Origin: Eulemur rufifrons | Lineage: Eukaryota; Chordata; Mammalia; Primates; Lemuridae | DNA length: 64,000 nt | NCBI RefSeq assembly: GCF_041146395.1 | Contig: NC_090989.1 | Coordinates: 277,666,343-277,730,342 of the forward strand | Direction: 5' to 3' | Shown here: positions 31,956-42,989 of the stretch, in pieces | How positions within the stretch are numbered: position 1 is the first letter of the stretch | Layout: the number at the start of each line of letters is the position of its first letter | The notes under the pieces: model-generated | Told to the model about the DNA's origin: nothing | The model's input: only the letters and a program-made list of their open reading frames with translations | Databases searched by the model: none | Translations under genes and position numbers: made by a program

Positions 31956-32044
31956 GTCCTGAGTAGGTAGAGGCCAGAGCTCTGACGTTAGCTGGCTGCT
32001 GTCTGGGGTCCTGCTAGCTGGGGCTCACTTTATGGGACAGAGGA

Positions 32045-32220
32045 AGGAACTAACATTCATTTAAGCTCCAGCTGTGGGCCGGGGACCAGGAGGGCTGCTG
32101 AATGGTCACAGTGACCGGTGGAGAAGGTGTCGTTCTCCTTGGACAGATGGGAAAAGTGAGGCTCAGAAAGGACAGAGAACTTGCCCAGGTGTGCACAGCC
32201 GGTTTTGTAACAGCGCAAGA
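32045..32220 (-). mobile_element. MIR SINE (reverse)
   Basis: 'aactaacattcatttaagct', 'tccttggacagatgggaaaa', 'gaggctcagaaaggacagag', 'gtgcacagccggttt'. Confidence 0.8.
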
Positions 32221-32389
32221 GTTCTTGACTCTAGGTAAAGGGGTCTCCCACAGCAGCTCTGTTTGCCCTGGAGGTCAAGTTCAGCCCCAGGACATGCCCT
32301 GATCACGCCCCCCTCTCCCACTCCTCTCTGCAGTCCAGGCCCAGACTGTCTCCTGACCTCCCCTCCCTCCCAGCCCAGACTTCCAAAGG

Positions 32390-32890
32390 AACGGATTTAT
32401 TTCTCCAAATATAAATGGACTCTTTCCCACAAAGACACTACGTATGTCGTTTCATACGTTATTTGTTAACTTCATCAAACAAAATACGGTTCTCTGGTGC
32501 TAATGTCAATCTCCACAGCTCATTGGGTTTTTTAAAATAGTGGAAACACAGCCCTCGTCTCCCAGCCGCGAGGAAGGCAGCGCCGCAGCCGGCGCGAGGA
32601 ACCTTTGCTTCTCACCCCAGAAAGAGCCATAAAACACGCTCAGCCCCGAGCACGCGCCTATTTGACAAAGACAATTTGATTTGTCCTCGGCTTCTAAAAT
32701 ATTCATCCCGCTTTGATGGACTATCGTTTTATAAATATAGATTATCATTAAGCGACACCGGCGGTGCGCTGCTGGTTGACCCAGCGCCACACCACTGGTT
32801 TGGGATGAAGATGTCTAATAAAAAAAATCATTATCTCTGTCTGAGAACCCTGATCTGTATCGTCCGCCTCATTTGCAGTGCAAGGGTCAG
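32390..32890. promoter_or_regulatory. Candidate conserved non-coding element H
   Basis: About 500 bp, non-repetitive and A/T-rich, with GC-rich spacers. It holds many short motifs: 'caaagacaatttgatttgtc', 'taaaatattcatcccgcttt', 'atagattatcattaagcgac', 'gatgtctaataaaaaaaatc'. An inverted repeat acgtatg (32440-32446) and catacgt (32453-32459) lies near its left edge. A strong enhancer candidate by look; conservation untested. Confidence 0.55.
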
Positions 32891-33084
32891 TAACTCACAC
32901 TAACTGCATCTGTTTGTGCGTTTCGTGGCCTGGACACCCCTGCTGGGGAGATTGGCAGGGCGCGTCTCAAGTTCGGACCTGGGGTAGGACGTGGGGGGTC
33001 AGAGGAGGGGGAGCGAAGAAGGCTGGAGGGCTCTGTGGGACACACCGAGAAGGCTGGGTAAGGGGTTTCTGAAGAGGCAGTGGA

Positions 33085-33325
33085 GTGCAGTGGGCACGGA
33101 TGTGAGTTTGGGAGCGTGCCACGCCCACCTCCACCACGCACTGGCTGTGGGGCCTTGGGCAAGGGAGTCAACCTCTCTGAGTCTCAATTTGCTCATCTGT
33201 AAGATGGGAATCATAGTAACACCCATCTCCTATGAGACTGAGCCCATAAGGTGTTTAGCACTCGACTTGACGTTTAAGAACACGGTAAATGTTAGTTGCG
33301 ATGATGATAATGGTGATGATTGTTT
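33085..33325 (+). mobile_element. MIR SINE, nearly full length
   Basis: 'gccttgggcaagggagtcaa', 'cctctctgagtctcaatttg', 'catctgtaagatgggaatca', 'gaacacggtaaatgttagtt', then a gatgatgataatgg tail. Confidence 0.93.
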
Positions 33326-33334
33326 GCATTAACC

Positions 33335-33490
33335 TTGAGCCCTGTAACAAATTGCTTGGCTTCCCTGAGCTTCGGGTTCTTCACAGGAAGGTTGGGCTCA
33401 CTCATATCTGCCTCCAGCGGTTGCACAGATTCAGTGAGCTAAAGCAGCCACAGAGCTCAGCGCACTCGCTGGCGCACTCTGAGCATCCGA
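33335..33490 (+). mobile_element. MIR SINE, second tandem copy
   Basis: 'ccctgtaacaaattgcttgg', 'cttccctgagcttcgggttc', 'gcacagattcagtgagctaa'. Directly follows the previous copy in the same orientation. Confidence 0.65.
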
Positions 33491-34194
33491 GAGGGACGTT
33501 TTGTTTGGAGTCAGGGAGAGCCAGGCAGAGCAAACAGTGCAGGAGTCATCTGGGAGTGCCATGACCCAGTGTCCTTACTCCTTGAGGACCAGAGTGCAGA
33601 AGGGACGAGGCTGCCACAAATGGTGGCTCCAGGTGTATTGAGATGGACTCAGGTCTGTTCTGCAAGGGTCTCTTATTCTATAAGGGTCTCGAGTTGCCCC
33701 TCATCCTCCTGAGCACTTGGGGTCTTGGTGGGACCTGGAAAAGACATGCAGGTGGGGAAGGTGGGTTTACTGGACACATTCCCCAGCGAGCTGTGCTGCC
33801 GGGGATGAAATTCAACATAGAATGAAAAAAAAAAAAAACTTGTCTGCAGCATTTCTTCTTATATTCAGCTGTTTGAAAGAAACATATAACCAGGTATGGG
33901 GAAAAAGCAACTGCAGAGAAATCTCCCACAGACGGTGGCCTGAGGGGCCAGAAGAGTAGCAGAGCCAGCGTGGAGCTAAGAGCAGAGAGCAAACCTGGAA
34001 CAGGAGTGGAATGAGAAAGAGTGAGATGCACTCTCGTCCTGAAGTCACGGCCGTGGCCATAGGTGACCAGGTGCCTAGAACCTTCCAGGGGGCCCCAACA
34101 TCGGATCCTTAGTTGCTCCTGGAAGCAGGCAGGCCAACTGTGTGCCGGGGCCCCATCCTGGCAGGGAGACAGCCTGGGGCACTCAGCCCCAAAG
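33491..34194. other. Unique sequence, no gene
   Basis: No recognised repeat. An A run lies at 33823-33838. No exon recognised. Confidence 0.4.
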
Positions 34195-34845
34195 TTTATT
34201 TAAGTGAAAAAACCCATCTGGGAGACAAGAAGGAGTGTTACACCACTGTCAAGTTTTAGACGTCGCCATGAAGCAAAAAAAATTACATCCCGTCCTGACG
34301 AGCGACTAATCAAGGCATGGCAAACGGTCCCGCAATAAATTACTCCGGCGCGAAATAAACCACACAAACAGACCGATGATAATAAATGTAAATTATTTCT
34401 CTGAAGAAATTTTCTTGGTATATGAGTAATACGAACCATCAGGAAGGCGTCTTCCTTAACATTAATTACAGAAAATGACAAGTGAGCTGATGACTGGGAA
34501 GGCTCATTATCTGAGAACATATTCACAACTTTGCAATTTGCGCGAGATGTACTCCGGCTAAATTAATCTCCCTTCTTTGCATGAGCCTCTTCTAATTTTC
34601 ATGTTATTAACAGGTTTGCAGTATCAGTCAGTGCTTGTCACTCTAATCAGGTTTCAGCATGTTCGCAAAAGCGAAGCGTCATTTATAAGGATAAGCCCTC
34701 ATAATGGTGCTTGCTTTCATGTGGAGAATTCTACAAGGCTGCTTTTAATAAGGTACTTTAATCATCTCCTTTGCTCAACTTTTGGCCCCACTGTTCCTTT
34801 ATGAAGAGTCATTAAAAGACTTTGAAGTTCATCAAGGAGGAAAAA
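34195..34845. promoter_or_regulatory. Candidate conserved non-coding element I (largest)
   Basis: About 650 bp without any repeat, A/T-rich and ending sharply at GC-rich sequence on the right. Dense TAAT/ATTA cores: 'gcgactaatcaaggcatggc', 'gcaataaattactccggc', 'cttaacattaattacagaaa', 'cggctaaattaatctccc', 'tgttattaacaggtttgc', 'ctttaatcatctcc'. Short CpG-bearing words (ccggcgcgaaataaa, atttgcgcgagatg) survive inside A/T-rich DNA, which suggests constraint or lack of methylation. Best enhancer candidate in the window; no direct evidence of function. Confidence 0.6.
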
Positions 34846-35212
34846 TTCATGACATTGTTCGGGTGAGGTTGGGGATGGTTCCAAGGGGAAGCCCAGAGGG
34901 AGGCAGGGGCCAGAGGGTCCTGTTGGACCAGAGCCCAAGTGTGGGTGACGAGGGCAACCTGTGCCCATTGTCTGCACCATCCGACAACACGTAGGTTCAC
35001 ATCCTGGGGTCTTTGCTGAACCAAGACCCCACTGGGGAGTGGTCCAGTCCACAGGGCAAGAGTCAGGGCAGAGGGTGGATGACCCTTGAGAAGGAGGGAC
35101 AGCCAGGTCAGCACTCCGGACAGCTCCCAGCACGCCACTGTCACTCTGGCCTCAGGGAATCTTGTGAGGGTTTCAGATCTATTTTGATGGTCTGCTCTTG
35201 CTTTGGAAATTT
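34846..35212. other. Unique sequence, no gene
   Basis: No recognised repeat or exon. Confidence 0.4.
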
Positions 35213-35264
35213 CTGTGTGTGCTGTGTGTGTGTGTGGGTGTGTGTGTGTGTGTGTGTGTGTGTG
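35213..35264. repeat. (TG)n microsatellite
   Basis: TG repeat with one GGG interruption. Confidence 0.95.
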
Positions 35265-35564
35265 CATATGCGCACACCTTCTCTTTGCTGCACGGCTCAC
35301 GGGGGCCAGTCAGGGCTCGTCCTAGAATCAAGGCTCAAGTAGACCCATTTGCACTGCTCAGTTCCCTCAACATTCCAGAGCTGGAAGTGTCCCCAATGTT
35401 GCCACCAACAGAGATGCATGATGTTAGTTTGGCTCCAGTGACCCTTGGTAGCCTCTGATAAGCATTCTGAACTCACTGCTGTCACAGAGACTTCTTGCTG
35501 GGGTGGCCCTTCTGTAAGTGGACAGAGGACTACACAAAGAGAAGCAAAGACAAGCCCTAGTGCT

Positions 35565-35625
35565 GCCTTAGTGACTGAATCATTCTGTGACCTTGGACAA
35601 GTCATATCTTTCTTTTAGCACTACC
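35565..35625 (+). mobile_element. MIR fragment truncated by an Alu monomer
   Basis: 'gactgaatcattctgtgacc' and 'ttggacaagtcatatctttc' are MIR core; the copy stops at the Alu poly-T. Confidence 0.6.
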
Positions 35626-35630
35626 CACCT

Positions 35631-35756
35631 TTTTTTTTTTTTTTTTAGAGACAGGGTCTCACTGTGTTGCCCAAGCTGGCCTCAAACTCCTGGGCTCAAG
35701 TGATCCTCCTGCCTCAGCCTCCAGAATAGCTGGGACCACAGGCACGAGCCACAGAA
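35631..35756 (-). mobile_element. Alu monomer (reverse)
   Basis: Poly-T, then 'agagacagggtctcactgtg', 'ctcctgggctcaagtgatcc', 'agctgggaccacaggcacga'. A single arm only, so either an old free monomer or a truncated Alu. Confidence 0.9.
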
Positions 35757-36059
35757 CTTTTAAAGTATCCTCCAGCTTGGCCCTTGGTGATGGTGTTTCT
35801 AATATTTATTGAGGCCCCAACCTCTCACCCCCCCAGCTGAGAGGTGGATGAGTGGTGGCCTTGTGTCCCAAGGTGGCAACATGATCAGCTCACAGGGGAA
35901 TGTCTTCCTGTTCCCATGTGCTTCTCTCCCTGCAGGTGCGGGATGGTCGTGGGGCGGCCTTGGCTCTGTCATGGTTGGGCCAGTGTCACAGCCATGAACC
36001 TTGTGCTTAGATCACAGAGGTCACCCTCCTCTGAGACCTGCTTCTGAGCCATCCTGATG
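35757..36059. other. Unique sequence, no gene
   Basis: No recognised repeat or exon. Confidence 0.35.
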
Positions 36060-36415
36060 CTACTTGGTCCCAGTCCCGGCCACAGGCCCGATTCATCTCA
36101 GAAAGTCAGCGTCTCCTCTGGAATTCTGGAATTGGACTAAGGGAAGGTCAGATAGTGTCGGTGGATGCCTGATCTACAACACGGGTGCTCAGGAGCAGTG
36201 GGCAGCCATCTCCTCCCAGGGGACCTGGAGGCTGGTGTGCAGGGAGCGAGTAGGAAGAGTGGGACACGAAGCAGAGAAAGCCTCGTCCCTGGTTCAGGTT
36301 CCTTCTGGAAATCCTTGGGTTCCTTGCACTATCCCCGGCTCTTAAAACTCTATTTCCTTTTCCTACTTAAGTTTGCTTGGGTGAGTTTCTGTTACTCTCA
36401 ACCAAAAAGACCTAA
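36060..36415 (+). mobile_element. Possible LTR remnant
   Basis: The end 'tacttaagtttgcttgggtg' plus 'agtttctgttactctcaacc' and 'aaaaagacctaac' resembles the 3' end of an old MaLR/ERVL-type LTR. The upstream part is less certain. Confidence 0.4.
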
Positions 36416-37429
36416 CAGCCCCGCTTCTCTGAATGTGGGAGGCACTTTCCTGAGCAAGTCTTCACGGCCAGCGTCATGCAGGGTGGAGCTGGGGGCCTGG
36501 CTAGGGGGCCTGGAGTCTCTGGGGCTGGTGGTTGCCCAGACCCTTAGGCTGGAGCTGCGGAGAAAGATCACACTGGTCCGAGAGGCTGAACCCTCCCTGA
36601 GCAGGTGCTTGTCCCAGACGGATATGATATGCAGCTGGCGCTAGGTAGGGGACGGGGAGCAGGAGGAAGGACCCTTCAGCAGCTGGTGGGTTTAGTTAGG
36701 GTCAGAATGCTGATCTTTAGAAACTCGGTTCTCTTTTGGGTCCCTGCAACCTGTGTTTGTTTCTCAGTCATTATGTCTCTAAATCTCTTTAGAGATGCCT
36801 GGCTCAGTTCTGTTTGGGGACCAGGGTAGTGGTGGAACCTCGCTGGGCCAGAGCATTAAAGGAGAGACACCCCCAGTGATGGTAGCAATAGACCTAGAAA
36901 AAGGACCCTGGGAACACAGCTGGGCCACTTGCTCCAGTGTCCCTCCCAAACAGGGGGTCCTGTTGGTTCATCCCTGTCTCTGCTTCAACAAGTCCCCCTC
37001 CCCCAAGTCACCCAGCAGACATAAAGCCATTAGGGGTCATTCCAGCAGTCAACAGAATAGGTGTCTGGGTTCAGTTTAGTAGGAAATGATGGGGCACCTC
37101 CAAGATTGGGTGACAAAATTGCATTACAGTGTAATTTATCTGTTTGTACTCTCTTCAGAAGTGGCAGCTGCATCTGCAGATCAGGTGACCACAGTGGAGG
37201 GAGGGACTCTGGAGCACAGCATGAGCCTGTTCTGCAGATGGAGCCTTCCTGGCTGAGCTGGAGCAGTGTGGGACTTGGGGACGGAGTGGGTGGCAGGCTG
37301 GGGGCATTGCCCCCCTCACCCCACACTCCAGACCTGGTTAGGACTTACTGAGGCCCTGAGCACTGGGAAGGGTGGAGAGAGGGTGCAAAGGGACACAGAA
37401 CAAAAGCGATACTAACCTGTAAGACGAGC
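36416..37429. other. Unique GC-rich sequence, no gene
   Basis: About 1 kb without recognised repeat or exon. A near-palindrome attacagtgtaat lies at about 37125-37137. Confidence 0.4.
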
Positions 37430-37535
37430 AGGGAAAGTCCACTGAACTATGATTTTTCCCATAATGGCTAATTTATTTACTTGCATGAAAAATTCTTTCA
37501 TCTTTTCTTTTCACTTTAAAGTATCACTGCTTTGG
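37430..37535. promoter_or_regulatory. Weak candidate non-coding element
   Basis: A short A/T-rich island ('actatgatttttcccataat', 'ggctaatttatttacttgca', 'aaattctttcatc'). Weak; composition only. Confidence 0.25.
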
Positions 37536-38254
37536 TGGACTTCTCAGCCTGAGCTCGCTCTGCCCATTATGGGACCTGTGCTCCCTGCCCACCCGAGAAC
37601 TGCCTGGAGCACGCGGGTCTGTGGCTCTGGGTGTCTCTGTGTCTGCATGTGTTCGTGGACTCGGGCACCTGTGAGTCCAGGGGACCAGCTGGGGTGGCCA
37701 GAGCCTCCCTGGAGGGAAAAACTCTCTCCCTCCTGGGCTCTAGGGGAGGGCGTGGCAGGGCAGGGGTGGGAGAACCTATTTGGATGGTCAAGACAGGTCC
37801 TCAGCAACATGACTAGTGGGCAGTGGTTCATGATGACAGAATTTTCTTCAGACCCCCTTGTGGGGACCCGTGCCCTATTCAGTCCAGGGTTCAGGGTTCA
37901 GAGAGGCAGATTCTTGGGGAGGACTTGGCAGGCCCCACTTTGAGGGTCCTGGGCAGACAGACAGGGAAGACCCTGTTCCCCTCCTCCGCCCCCGGGGCCC
38001 TTTGCTCACCTCTCTGGCTCCTGCACAGCAGGTCATGTGCAGAGATGAGGCGTAAAACTGCCGTCCTGGGGATCCAGGACAAAGTGATGGAGGGCGGCCA
38101 CCAGGCCAGACTGGGCAGTGGCACAGTGGTGCTCTTGGGTGTCCTTGGGGAGCTCCTGTTTCTAATGGTGTTGCCAACACCCAGGCACCTGCAAGCCCTT
38201 GAGAAGCTCCTCTTAGAGCTGAGACTTGTGGGACCACAGCATCCCAAAGGCCCC
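37536..38254. other. Unique GC-rich sequence, no gene
   Basis: Several overlapping open frames on both strands, none protein-like; no repeat recognised. Confidence 0.4.
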
Positions 38255-38375
38255 AGACGTGATCTCATTCATTCCCATTGTCCAGATGGGACCACAGAGG
38301 CCGGGGCAGCGGCTGGCCCTGGGCTGTGCAGCAAGCAGAGGCATTCCCACCAGCGACCCCAGATCTCTGGCCTCT
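38255..38375 (-). mobile_element. MIR fragment (reverse)
   Basis: 'gatctcattcattcccattg', 'tccagatgggaccacagagg', 'gctgtgcagcaagcagaggc'. Confidence 0.65.
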
Positions 38376-38544
38376 CTGTTCTGAGGGTTTCACCCTCCCT
38401 TGGCCTTAGTCTCCTAATGGTATAAATACCTTCCTTTTGAGGCTGTATTTACCTAAATTTTGCAAATGGTCAGGCATACCTTGGAAGCAGATGTGGGGAT
38501 CCAGCTGGGTGTGGTGGCCTCCAACATGGCCCCGCCACCCCCAT

Positions 38545-38907
38545 CTCCTGTGTCCACACCCCTGTGAGTCCCCTCCGGCATTGGACCAGTTGTGTGACCA
38601 AGGGAATGCAGTAGAAATGATGGGCGGTCACGTCCAGGATTAAGCTGTGAACACCATGGCTTCCACCCTGGTCGCTCTCTCTCATCACTTGCTCTGGGGC
38701 AGCCAGCTGCCACGTCGTGAAGACACCCAGGCAGCCCACTCGAGTGAGCTGGACACAGACCCCAGCCCCAGGCCAGCCTCCACAGATAGGCCCTGAGCCA
38801 GGACCACCCGGCTCGGCCATGCTCAGATTCCCGTCGCCCAGCAACTGCAAGATAACAAACGTCTGCTGTTTTAAGTTGTGGGATCTTTTGTTACACAGCA
38901 GTAGATA
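38545..38907 (+). mobile_element. MLT1-type MaLR solo LTR
   Basis: 'ccagttgtgtgaccaaggga', 'atgcagtagaaatgatgggc', 'ctgagccaggaccacccggc', 'caactgcaagataacaaacg', 'ctgttttaagttgtgggatc', 'ttttgttacacagcagtaga' in MLT1 order. Confidence 0.85.
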
Positions 38908-39244
38908 AATTATGTGCTGGTCTTTTAAAATTTGTTTTTGTTTTAATAGAATAAGGCTGGAGGGTGCGGTCAGCCTCAGATTCCCCAGAGTGATGAGACC
39001 CCGGGGGAAACACCCAAAAGCCATATGGTTCAGAAAAGCACAGACTGGAGCACGAGGCTGCCCCAGCTCTGTTCAAGAAGCTTCTGTGGGATCAGATCTC
39101 GAGTCCATCCCTGGCTAGGCCAGGACAGGAAGAGATGACGAAGCTTCACCCTCTGTTGGCGAGATGGGTAGGGAAGTGCGTTCATTCTATTCAGCGTGGA
39201 GGAAGTGTCATCTGGATGGCTACGAAGGCAGCAGGTGGTGGTCT

Positions 39245-39365
39245 GGTACCTGCTGGGAGCCACATATCCATCACCTCACCCACTTTCCCCAGCCCTAAGA
39301 GGTGGCTGCTGTCACCCCCTCCTTTAGATGGGGTCCTGAGGCTCAGGAGCTCACACTCTGTCCCA
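39245..39365 (-). mobile_element. MIR fragment (reverse)
   Basis: 'cactttccccagccctaaga', 'cctcctttagatggggtcct' and 'gaggctcaggagctcacac' match inverted MIR. Confidence 0.6.
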
Positions 39366-39369
39366 TGGG

Positions 39370-39835
39370 CACTAGGGATGTCCTCCTGGGAGGGTTTTAA
39401 GCTGGGTTTTGGAAAGATGACTCCAGCCATCAGGGCAGAGGAAACACTAGAGGGACGTGGTGGGAGGCAGAGACTCTGGGGCCTGGGGAAAAGCCCTGAG
39501 CCCCGATCTGGGTTAGGGCTGGGAGGCGAGGGAAGAGGGTAGCAAGGTGACAGCAGGTAGAGTGGAGGCCGGTCTGGACGTGGGGATGGGGAAAGGGAAA
39601 CTCACAGTTTTCCAGCTTGGGAGGTGGGGCAGTGGCAGTGTACATCTCTACCAAGATGGGACCCCTCCCAGGGAGCTCTATCGGGGGCTGGGAGTAGAAA
39701 GTTCCATTGGGGACAAGTTGAATTTCTGGTGCTTGTGGGACATGCAGGTGGAGACGTCCGGGTGATTTGGCATTTATGGCTCTGGGTGGAACTCAGAGGA
39801 GAAATCTGGGCTGGGTTCTCAACTCGATGTTAAAA
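39370..39835 (-). mobile_element. L2 LINE, coding-region fragment (reverse)
   Basis: 'gggttttaagctgggttttg', 'gaaagatgactccagccatc', 'ggggacaagttgaatttctg', 'gggacatgcaggtggagacg' are the complement of L2 reverse-transcriptase sequence. Frames are broken. Confidence 0.7.
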
Positions 39836-40899
39836 GAGAGAAATCACAGGTGTGTGGTGTCAGGACAGCGGTGGTCCAGGCAGAAATGGAGCCGGAAAAG
39901 ACACAGCCAAGGAGGGGCAGGAGAACGAGGAGCGCGTGGCACGGAGGAGGCCGGGGAGGAGGGAGGTTCAAGGTGGACCCGCAGCTGCACTGCCAGATGC
40001 TGCAGCTCAGCAGGGGTGGGCACACTTGGCAGCCCGTCTCAGCAACACCCCACGCTCAGGGGTTTCCTCCCAAACCGAGGACACCACAGCACTGCCACAT
40101 ACGTCTGCCTTGGAGCCCACGGAGAGTTTCAGAGAAGGTCCTAACAGCCAGAGCTGGCTGGCAGCGCAGTGGGCTACCAAAGTGGTAGTGAGTGTCCCGT
40201 TGCTGGGAGCATGCAAGAAGAAATTGGATAGTCAATGTCAGAGTATGGACGACGGGTAGGAAGTGGATTAGATACCCACCAACATCCCTCTGGCTGTGAG
40301 CTCTAGGATGTGCGAAGAGGGAAGACACAAGCCAGGGAGCAGAAGAGCCGACACACGCTCAGAGCCCTGCTCCGAGCTCGCAGTGGGCCGGGCACGGCTG
40401 CCCTAGCAGAAAGGAGCTCGGCCGTGCCCCTGCCCCCATGCCCAGTGAGGCATCAGACGCCCCCACTCCCTCCCTCCCCCTTCGCTTCTTCCCTGTGCTC
40501 TGGACTCCCAGGCCGGCAGGGGTCGTGGGAAACGTGGGAAAAAGGAATGAGGAAAGCGAGTCAGAGCCCTGGTCAGTCTTTGCTCGAGCCGGAGCCCCGA
40601 GAGGCAGGTCCTGTGTGGCCGCTGGAGTGTGTGGCTCCCGGGTGACGCAGTGGAGAAGGCTGTGGGGTGCCCGGCCGCTGTTGGCTTTGATGTCACGTCC
40701 CACAGACTCCTCTACCCTGCTGGGGCCACACATCTGCTCTCATACCGGGGGGTGGGGGTGGCTGGCGCTGGGGGACCCCTGCCCGGCCCGAAGCCTCCCT
40801 CTCCCCGGGGCCCCCAGGTGGGGAGCCCTCCCTGCGGGGCGGGCGGGGCACCCTTGCCCGGGGAGCCCTGACAGCCAGGCTCCCCCTCCTCCCGGCGAA
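39836..40899. other. Unique GC-rich sequence, no gene
   Basis: About 1 kb; G/C runs near 40740-40860. No gene or repeat recognised. Confidence 0.4.
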
Positions 40900-41610
40900 G
40901 TTCACCTGCAGTAATGTCAGTGCACTTTTCAGGCTGACAGAAATCCCACCGATAATTGGGAAGAATGGAAAATGAAAACATTAAAATTTGCCGTGTCATA
41001 TGTTCACTTTTTCTGATTGCCTGATACCCACCGTCCACTGACAGATGCTGTATTATTAACACTTGATTAAAAATCACTTCAGGTTTGAACCAGCCCGTCG
41101 AGAAGGGAGCGTCTTGACAAGACTTGTGGTTTGTGATTGACAATTAGTAATATTCGGCGTGTCACAACACAGAGAGTGTGACTTATTGGTGCCGGTGTAA
41201 TGCAACACATTTCATCGGCGCTCCTCAGATTGGTACATGGGGATGGGAAGGGGAAGACGGAGTCTCACTCAGAGGCTTTGATTACCAACAAAGGAGATTG
41301 TGCACACCTGTCCCGGCAGACCGGGCCCGGGTCTATCAATCAGCGCGACGGCTCGGGCCCCCTCTCCTCCCGGGCCGGAGCCTCGGCGGCGCCGGGCTCA
41401 TTATGCAGCCCCAACTTCCCCAGCAGCCGCCCGGCCTTTCTGTCTGGGAGTCTGAAAGCTCTTCACTCCGCGCTGCCTCCGCGCCTCCAAATTACCAGCC
41501 TGCTCCTCTTAAAACAAAAGGCTTCTCATTTTTGAAAAAGAGAACGATCATATCTTGATTGACGTGCCACATCCTTTTCCTTCAAGCTTTTTTTTGAACT
41601 TGGTGTCAGC
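40900..41610. promoter_or_regulatory. Candidate conserved non-coding element J
   Basis: About 700 bp with no repeat. An A/T-rich left part (acattaaaatttgccgtg, gtattattaacacttgatta, gacaattagtaatattcgg) leads to a CpG-rich centre (41310-41500) and an A/T-rich right end (gatcatatcttgattgacg). Facing TCF/LEF-like words ctttgatt (41276-41283) and aacaaagg (41287-41294) lie 3 bp apart, with a CACCTG E-box at 41305-41310. Reads as a composite enhancer; inference only. Confidence 0.6.
41310..41500. promoter_or_regulatory. CpG-rich segment inside element J
   Basis: CpGs are dense (atcagcgcgacggctcgggc, cctcggcggcgccgggctc). Short for a CpG island; no exon or initiator recognised. Confidence 0.45.
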
Positions 41611-41634
41611 GGGAGTTGGATTCCGGGGCCATTT

Positions 41635-41654
41635 TTCTTTTTTTTTTTTTTTTG
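41635..41654. repeat. T-rich run
   Basis: Nearly pure T, interrupted by one C. Confidence 0.85.
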
Positions 41655-41984
41655 TCTCAGTTCTAATTCAATTCCTTTTAAGTGCTTTTAAGAGCAGTGC
41701 AATTCAAGGTCTTTCCTTTTTTGGGTCTGACCTGGATATCATTTTTTGGTTTCCTTCTCGCCTAAGATTATCCAGGCATAGAATGGTTGGTTGCGTTCGT
41801 GAAAGTGACGGATTTAATGCCATTCATCTCTGCAAACTTTGGGAGAAATGGGCTTAGGTGGGATTTGAGTATTTGGCAAAGCTGTATTCCTTGCGACAGA
41901 GATGCAAACAGCAGTGTGGGTGTCACTGTCTCACCACGCCGCGTGAAGTGACTTCTCAGAAGCCACCACCACGGGAAAAACGCT
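41655..41984. other. Unique sequence, no gene
   Basis: A/T-rich at first, then mixed. Could extend element J; no repeat recognised. Confidence 0.35.
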
Positions 41985-42185
41985 CTCTCTTCTCTAGTTT
42001 ACTCATCGCTTGACTCTGCTCCTGCCCTGTCGCCCAGACCCCAGCAAAACTCTCGAGAACGAGGACCATGTCTGTTTTGTTCACCGCTGTATCCATAGTG
42101 CTAGAACACTCTCCGGGGAGCAGTGAGGGCCAAATAACTAAGTGTGCAATGAATGGATGGATGAACGAATGCACTGGTGATGGGG
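41985..42185 (+). mobile_element. L2 LINE 3' end
   Basis: 'gaacgaggaccatgtctgtt', 'ttgttcaccgctgtatccat', 'agtgctagaacactctccgg', 'gtgcaatgaatggatggatg' match the L2 terminus, including its final tetranucleotide-like repeat. Confidence 0.85.
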
Positions 42186-42482
42186 GTCGAGGGGCCCGGA
42201 GTCAGTGCTTGGGTCTCAAGGCCTCGAGCTTATTTGTGCCCCCTTGCCGCCCCCACCTGAGCGGTGTGGTTCCCTAGCTCTGGTTTGTGGGTCCCCAGCG
42301 GTCCGGCTGTATGAGAGCGAGAGAAGCGGCTTCTCTGCAGGGCGAAGACAGCGGTGCTCCAGGCCAGGTCCTGGCGGGAGTGGCACAAAAAGATGTAATG
42401 ACAGGAAGGGGGGTCGCTGTTTCTGCTCCCATGGGACACCTCTGGCCAGCCCAGCCTTAGCTTTATCCAGACTGAAACTACT
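42186..42482. other. Unique GC-rich sequence
   Basis: No recognised repeat or exon. Confidence 0.35.
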
Positions 42483-42590
42483 TGTTCCTTCGTTCATTCA
42501 TCCATTCATTTACTCATTCATACGACAGATGTTCACTGAATCCCTAACAGCAGTGTTCAGTGGCCCACGGGTGCTGGGCTCGGGGTTTGT
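42483..42590 (-). mobile_element. L2 LINE 3' end (reverse)
   Basis: 'gttcattcatccattcattt', 'catacgacagatgttcactg' are the complement of an L2 terminus. Confidence 0.6.
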
Positions 42591-42839
42591 CAGCCCCGTT
42601 CTCTTGCTGGCCCCTCAGCCCTCACCCCTGGACACAGCCTGGCCAGGCTCTTGGCACGTTCTCCTGGACACCCCCAGCTCCATCTGCTGTAAGTTGCTAG
42701 GGTCAGTGTACTCGAGCTGAGCCATCGGGTCCGCCCTACCCCAGCCTTGGTGCATTTTGGGTACCCCACTCTTCAAAGGAGAATCAGAGCAGGGTACCCA
42801 CTACAGCCTGTGAGGAGAAAGGTGTAAGATCCTGTATGC

Positions 42840-42980
42840 GGGTTGCAGAGTGATACCTGTCTCCCCACTGCTCCCTGCCCTCCTGGGGGACAGGGGCCAT
42901 GTCAGTGACATCTCTGTGTTCTCAGCCTCAGAACAGGGCCTGCTACGAGGCAGGTGTGCAGGTGTTAGGCACTAGCTCCG
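42840..42980 (+). mobile_element. L2 LINE 3' end
   Basis: 'gggggacaggggccatgtca', 'tctgtgttctcagcctcaga', 'acagggcctgctacgaggca' match the L2 3' untranslated end. Confidence 0.6.
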
Positions 42981-42989
42981 GGCAATGCC

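Noticed and set aside
37125..37137. attacagtgtaat palindrome
   Set aside because: Imperfect, short and in unremarkable sequence; expected by chance in 64 kb.
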